The notes beneath the pieces were generated by a model, which was not told the origin of the DNA, searched no databases, and saw nothing but the letters and a program-made list of their open reading frames with translations. This document shows positions 59,665 through 64,000 of a stretch of DNA of 64,000 nucleotides, in pieces. Made by a program: the position numbers and the translations under genes. Position 1 is the first letter of the stretch; each line of letters begins with the position of its first letter. The stretch is from Siphonodentalium dalli (Eukaryota > Mollusca > Scaphopoda > Gadilida > Siphonodentaliidae): assembly GCA_032622095.1 (NCBI GenBank), contig CP136066.1, positions 145,545,559 through 145,609,558 of the forward strand, in the 5' to 3' direction.

Positions 59665-60283
59665 GGCTTTTATGGGTTAACTGGTTTGATTAATCGATGA
59701 GATTTTTCGGCCGGTGTAAGTTGTAATGTCATTCTCACATTACTGTGTAAAATTGGTACCCCCAGAAATCGACGAAATATGACGTCACGCGATGCGAGTG
59801 TGTGTACCAATTAGCCGCGCTGCGTACGCTAGGCATGTCGACGAAGGTAATTAGTGGTATAGCGGTATAAATGCGTTGGCCATTACGGCTGTGAATTATC
59901 TTTGATAGCTGTTTGTGCCTATATAATTTAACGTGGGCTACATCGTGCTAATGAAGATTGGTTTCATTGAAAATATCACATGGACATCTGAATGTGAACG
60001 ACAAGTGATATTGCTGTATTATTTATAAAATGTATGTGTCATAGGGTGTAGGTATACCAACAGTCATGTCAATATGGATATCAAAAGGCATATGAATAAA
60101 TGCGTATTGTGTACTGCTATATATAGGTTCTTATTGCTATATTTGACATGATTATTGGCGGAAATATTTGTTGATTGTATAGTATTAGGGGAGTGCAATT
60201 GACGCATGGAATAGTAGTTCTATCTATATTGTAATGATAATATTTGATCGCGCATTGTCATGATAATATTTGATCGCACATTG
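59665..60283. other. pol-env spacer, part 1
   Basis: No supported ORF. On the plus strand there is a TATAAATG at about 59866-59873, which could be a second antisense promoter. TGATAATATTTGATCGC(G/A)CATTGTCA is repeated in tandem at about 60235-60285. Confidence 0.4.
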
Positions 60284-60299
60284 TCACGCGGCTCTGGTT

Positions 60300-60770
60300 A
60301 TCTTGGCGGTGGGGGGGGGGGGGGGGGTATGTATACGATATCGTCGTGTTGGGAGATATATTGTGATTTGCACATACATGTTATTCAGGCTCATTTTAGC
60401 TCTGCACATGTATATGTGATTTAGGGTATTGTGGGCAGTTGGGGGGGTGGTACATATACGATATGGTCGTGTTGGGAGATATATTGTGATTTTCGCATAC
60501 ATGTTATTCAGGCTCATTTTAGCTCTGCACATGTATATTTGAATTAGGTTATTGTGGGCAGTTGGGGGGGTGGTACATATACGATATGGTAATGTTGGGA
60601 GATATATTGTGATTTTCACATACATGTTATTCAGGCTCATTTTAGCTTTGCACATGTATATGTGATTTAGGGTATTGTGGGCAGTTGGGGGTGGTGGTAC
60701 ATATAAGATATGGTCGTGTTGAGAGATATATTGCGACTTACATCTCACTAGATACGTGGTGTGTGGGGGG
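60300..60770 (-). repeat. 123-bp tandem repeat, nearly four units, open on the minus strand
   Basis: Anchors G(T)CGTGTT at 60343, 60466, 60589 and 60713 give a 123/124-base period (41 codons). The minus strand is open through all units from an ATG at 60802 to 60284 and repeats MSLNNMYV.ITIYLPT and PTAHN.LNHIYMC. It is bounded by a poly-G run at 60311-60327. Whether it is translated is unknown. Confidence 0.8.
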
Positions 60771-60802
60771 GGTCTGGTGTATGTGTTGTGGAAGGTTAAC
60801 AT

Positions 60803-61255
60803 ATCGGTGATCTTGTCATACTTATTGGTTTGTGTGGGTCGCTTGATTTGGGTTATTTGAGTTTAATGAATAATTATGGATAGTTTTATGTTTATGAGGC
60901 AGATAAATTGGCTGGGTAATGTTTGTTTATGTTATGGTTTATGTTGAAATATTCCTATTTATTGATATGATACTTGTGTAACATATTTTTATTGTATTTA
61001 TTTTGTTTTTGTTGTTTGAGGGAAGCAAGTTTTAGCCCTGTGTGCATTGTGCACCGATGCACACTGGACTTGCCAGCATTGAGTTATATCTGACTATTAG
61101 ATGATGTTTAGTGTGTTTATTTATCATTGGATATTATGTTTAGATGTATCGAAGAGATAGATAGTGCCTAGCATGTCCCTCGGGAATCTTCGAGAGTGCT
61201 TACTTGGTTTGGCACAGCGTCTCGATTCGATACGGACGCTATCTGCCAATATGAG
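60803..61255. other. pol-env spacer, part 2
   Basis: T/G-rich on the plus strand, with no ORF. It contains an inverted repeat TGCACA.TGTGCA-like near 61039-61062 and presumably the upstream region of the plus-strand ORF. Confidence 0.35.
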
Positions 61256-61260
61256 ATGAG

Positions 61261-61268
61261 TATATAAG
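61261..61268 (+). promoter_or_regulatory. TATA box of the antisense unit
   Basis: TATATAAG stands 52 bases before the ATG at 61313, which would place transcription start near 61290 and give a short leader. Confidence 0.5.
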
Positions 61269-61312
61269 GTCTGGGAATATCGACAAGTGTTATTTCTGAC
61301 TTAATTTTCATT

Positions 61313-61588
61313 ATGTCTGATTACTTGCGATTCTTGGAGGCTGAGGTTGCCGTGTTAGAAACCAGTCAATATGAGGTGACAATGCAGTATGTGGACCACA
61401 TACTGGCATTTCATGATGTTATAGTTGCTGTGTGCCTTGCTGGAGGGACCAGTATAGATTGGGCACGGTACTTTAGTACCGTGTCTGAGTTAGAAAGATG
61501 CCAGACGGTGATAAATCTCCGGCTGGAGATCATAGATGAAAGGCAGCGAATCGTGGACATCTGGAGTCAACATCGGAGAGTGTTTTAA
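61313..61588 (+). CDS. Unknown 91-residue protein, antisense to pol/env, possibly 125 codons with a stop inside
   Basis: The product is not recognised. It begins MSDYLRFLEAEVAVLETSQY and is rich in Glu, Val, Leu and Ile, with likely amphipathic helices (residues 1-40 and 60-88) separated by an AGGTSIDWARYF loop. Translation ends at TAA 61586-61588. In the same frame the next 33 codons (61589-61687) are open, continue the composition (EDVAVNAAPDEFGASLDQEL) and end at TAA 61688-61690. The ORF may therefore have been 125 codons and taken one nonsense change, or the stop may be read through. It is transcribed opposite to the retroelement, with a TATA box in front. It may be an accessory gene of the element or a captured host gene. 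Confidence 0.5.
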   Translation: MSDYLRFLEAEVAVLETSQYEVTMQYVDHILAFHDVIVAVCLAGGTSIDWARYFSTVSELERCQTVINLRLEIIDERQRIVDIWSQHRRVF

Positions 61589-61776
61589 GAAGATGTCGCT
61601 GTGAATGCTGCCCCTGATGAATTTGGAGCGTCCCTGGATCAAGAGTTGGCTTGCATTCTGCAAGCTGGCACGGTGTTTAGCCAACAATAACATGAATTGA
61701 ATTGTTTTTGTGGTTATTCACCGTGTTAGCCTGTAGAAATAACATATTGCTGATAAATTCAGTGAAAAGAAATGTA

Positions 61777-61832
61777 TTTTTGTTGTTGTTGTTGTTGTTG
61801 TTGTAGTTGTTGTTGTTGTTGTCGTGGTAATG
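61777..61832. repeat. TTG trinucleotide microsatellite
   Basis: About 15 TTG/TTGTAG triplets in a row. Confidence 0.9.
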
Positions 61833-62089
61833 CACCAAAGGTGGCAATATTGGTTGAAATACAAAGAGTAACTTCTGTAAACATGCTAAATCGCCAAAGA
61901 TTATTTAATTATAGTCTAAGATTGGTTGAAATATAAAGAGATAAATATATTATTAGCCTGCTGCCAAGAATTATTACAGAGTTCAATACTGTTATTGATT
62001 GGGTTATCTAAGTTTTAGAATGAAGAGCGTTTGTTTGTTCGAGGGGGGGGGGGTGTCATGGTGACTTTCATATTAGGATTGGGAAATAC

Positions 62090-62580
62090 TGAATATCTGG
62101 GTGATGCATGCCGTGGTTAATATTCCACACGCCATATAATAAAAGGCGTTTAGTGGCAGTTTTAGGGTGTCATGACCTAAAATAAGGTCGGACGAATGTC
62201 CGTAAAATGAGGTAGGGATTGGTGAAAGTGTTGTTGATGTGAGATATGCCGTGGTTTATGTACCAATCGCTCTATAATAAAGAGCGTTTTGTGGCGGTAT
62301 ATATGGTTTCATGGCATCAAATAAGGTCGGACAAATGTCCGTAACAATGAGGTAGGGATTGGGGAAGTGTTGTTGATGGGAGAAATGCCGTGGTTTATGT
62401 ACCAATCGCTCTATAATAAAGAGCGTTTTGTGGCGGTATTTATGGTTTCATGGCCTCAAATAAGGTCGGACAAATGTCCGTAACAATGAGATAGGGATTG
62501 GGGAAGTGTTGTTGATGGGAGAAATGCCGTGGTTTATGTACCAATCGCTCTATAATGAAGAGCGTTTTTAGGCAGGAGGG
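62090..62580. repeat. Four tandem ~139-bp units with two embedded hairpins
   Basis: Anchors GCCGTGGTT at 62110, 62248, 62387 and 62526. Units 2-4 are near-identical and include CGCTCTATAATAAAGAGCG (self-complementary ends) and GGTCGGACAAATGTCCG (GGAC/GTCC stem). The first unit is diverged. Confidence 0.85.
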
Positions 62581-62766
62581 GGTAGTTATATTGAGGGAAA
62601 TATGCCGTGATCACTGTATAACCTACTGTATAATATATAGTGTATTGTAGCGTTCGTTTGCTATGTCAATGAATATATGATTGAGTTAAGCATATTGGAG
62701 GGAATGGAAATGTAACTGAGTCATGAACGGGAGTTTGCCATATTTCGGAGATTGGTGCGAGAGACA

Positions 62767-63034
62767 ATGATCGACATATTGGCATGTTTCGTGAATAAAC
62801 AATTATTCAAAGACGCCGAGTGTCAGTCATTAGCGAAAGATATATATTACATGTCGGTTAAATTTACTTCGGCATCATGACTCAATGTACACCTGTTAGA
62901 ATGATCGACAGATTGGTATGTTTCGTGAATAAACAATTATTCAAAGACGCCGAGTGTCAGTCATTAGCGAAAGATATATATTACATGTCGGTTAAATTTA
63001 CTTCGGCATCATGACTCAATGTACACCTGTTAGC
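62767..63034. repeat. Two tandem 134-bp units
   Basis: 62767-62900 and 62901-63034 differ at only a handful of bases. Both include TTTCGTGAATAAACAATTAT and CGGCATCATGACTCAATGTA. Confidence 0.95.
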
Positions 63035-63147
63035 GATAATTGAATTAGAGATTTGGGAAACGGGACGATGCCCTGTTTGATATATATACTAATAAAAGTT
63101 ATGTAAACTATCTATCATTAGTGATTGTGAAGTATTTTGATACATAA

Positions 63148-64000
63148 TTATGAATGTTCGATATCAGTTGTCATCTGATATAAATCATATGTTTCCGTAC
63201 TTTCGTTTGACCAATTCGTCGAACGGCTGTCGGGTGATGTATATTGGAAGGAATTAGAAAACGATGAATCTTTAGGCGTGTGTTTGGCGTATGGTGTATA
63301 TAATTTACGATGCCGGCCGCGTTTGTTATCTGCGCGATCCGATTTTGTGTCTGGCGTCGTACTATAAGAATTTTGTGTAATTAATTTGTCTTTTATGACA
63401 TTTGGTTCCTGTGTTTGGGGCCTAGATTGGTCGCTGGGTGAAAAATCCGGGGGTGATTGGCTGTCTGTTTTATTAAAATGTTTCGAAGCCATGAGTCTGT
63501 TGGCTAATTCAGCCAATGGTATTGAAGAGCTGTCGTCTGTGTTTGAGCGCTCAAGTTGAGCGCGCTTAATTGCCGTCGTTTTGAGGTCATCGTCTGATTC
63601 CAATGTGGATTGAGAGCTATTATTATCGACACTGGCTTCACTCGGTGGAAATGCAAATCGATTATGTCGTTTATTTTTTAAGTGATTGGGAATTTGAGGT
63701 GTAGGCCAATCAACGGGGGATGGTTTGATGTGTTTAGCATGTGATTTTGTTAATTTAGCAGATAGGTCATGTCTTAATATGTAAGATATGGGGCCTGTCT
63801 GTTTCAAGATACGCCAAAACGGCTCATATTTAAATGAAAATTTGTGATTTGGTTGGTGGATTTTGTAATAGACGGATTGGCCTATTTTAAAGGTTGGAAT
63901 AGATCCACCTTTGTTCTGTTTGTGGTTGCGAGAGGCTGTTTCGAGAAGAGATTTTGTAGTTTTAAAAATAATGTGTTGATTTTGAAGCGTGGTGGCTAAA
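63148..64000 (-). CDS. pol: pol: integrase C-terminal region (partial, continues off the right edge)
   Basis: The frame is open from the window edge (64000) to a stop at 63148, about 283 codons. It contains FKIGQSVYYKIHQPNHKF and then FEPFWRILKQTGPISYIL-type sequence ending in a KHIKPSP-like phrase. This is the GPY/F module that closes Ty3/gypsy integrases ('F..GD.V......GPY.VL...G...Y.L.........H...LKP'). Downstream is an extension of about 190 residues rich in Ser, Thr, Asp and Pro, with SDDD and KRGRHRK phrases and no known domain. Catalytic integrase, RT and protease would lie to the right of the window. The frame has no internal stop here. Confidence 0.75.
   Translation of the reverse strand, partial: LATTLQNQHIIFKTTKSLLETASRNHKQNKGGSIPTFKIGQSVYYKIHQPNHKFSFKYEPFWRILKQTGPISYILRHDLSAKLTKSHAKHIKPSPVDWPTPQIPNHLKNKRHNRFAFPPSEASVDNNSSQSTLESDDDLKTTAIKRAQLERSNTDDSSSIPLAELANRLMASKHFNKTDSQSPPDFSPSDQSRPQTQEPNVIKDKLITQNSYSTTPDTKSDRADNKRGRHRKLYTPYAKHTPKDSSFSNSFQYTSPDSRSTNWSNESTETYDLYQMTTDIEHS

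Larger units (their letters stand above)
56124..64000 (-). mobile_element. Ty3/gypsy-like retroelement with env, 3' part (continues past right edge)
   Basis: On the minus strand the order is pol (integrase C-terminus), a long repeat-rich spacer, env, a polypurine tract and the 3' LTR. This is the layout of errantivirus-like, env-carrying Ty3/gypsy elements. The 5' LTR, gag, protease, RT and most of integrase lie outside the window. The 3.5-kb pol-env spacer, filled with tandem repeats and an antisense ORF, is unusual. An env frameshift suggests that this copy is not producing full Env. Confidence 0.8.

Noticed and set aside
60311-60802. CRISPR-like array
   Set aside because: Units are 123 bp and fully repetitive, with no short repeat/variable spacer alternation, and the DNA is from an animal genome.

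Overview
The window looks like AT-rich nuclear DNA of an invertebrate animal, most likely a mollusc. I base this on intron-split fibrinogen-domain lectin exons joined to a PAN/apple domain, many non-LTR retrotransposon remains, TTAA-flanked MITEs, a pearl/Helentron-like element with a tandem-repeat core, and an env-bearing Ty3/gypsy retroelement. The species cannot be named from this evidence. There are no bacterial operons, CRISPR arrays or rRNA genes.

Layout. 1-6572 is copy A of a segmental duplication; its second copy (B) is 29991-36624, in the same orientation about 30 kb away. Each copy carries a terminal fibrinogen-related (FReD) exon with its 3' UTR, a decayed LINE tail, a (GTAATC)-rich repeat and small foldback elements. 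Between them lie a degenerate minisatellite (6.9-9.1 kb), MITEs, LINE remains (12.6 and 17.4-18.2 kb) and the exons of a secreted lectin-like gene: signal peptide plus PAN (15545-15898), Thr-rich stalk (26568-26730) and FReD (27813-28502). Intron phases allow the last of these to be spliced on to the FReD exon of copy B (31612-32216). That would give a 603-residue protein with the order signal peptide-PAN-mucin-like stalk-FReD-FReD. In copy A the matching exon has lost its splice acceptor through a 13-bp deletion.

36.6-56.1 kb is gene-poor and built of nested repeats: a 5'-truncated LINE with a one-base frameshift (38202-40504), several inverted-repeat elements including a perfect 40-bp-arm hairpin (43053-43160), an AT-rich tandem repeat interrupted by a cleanly bounded 840-bp pearl/Helentron-like element (44861-45700), more MITEs and microsatellites.

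56124-64000 is the 3' part of a Ty3/gypsy-like endogenous retroelement on the minus strand: integrase C-terminus (GPY/F-like) at the right edge, a 3.5-kb spacer rich in tandem repeats, a frameshifted env with furin site, fusion-peptide-like segment and transmembrane anchor, a polypurine tract and a 456-bp LTR. The spacer also holds a plus-strand ORF with its own TATA box, antisense to pol and env. It is interrupted by one in-frame stop and is the most unusual coding signal in the window.

Limits: exon joins are inferred from splice consensus and phase only. Repeat boundaries were read by eye, and tandem-repeat edges are approximate unless an empty site defines them.
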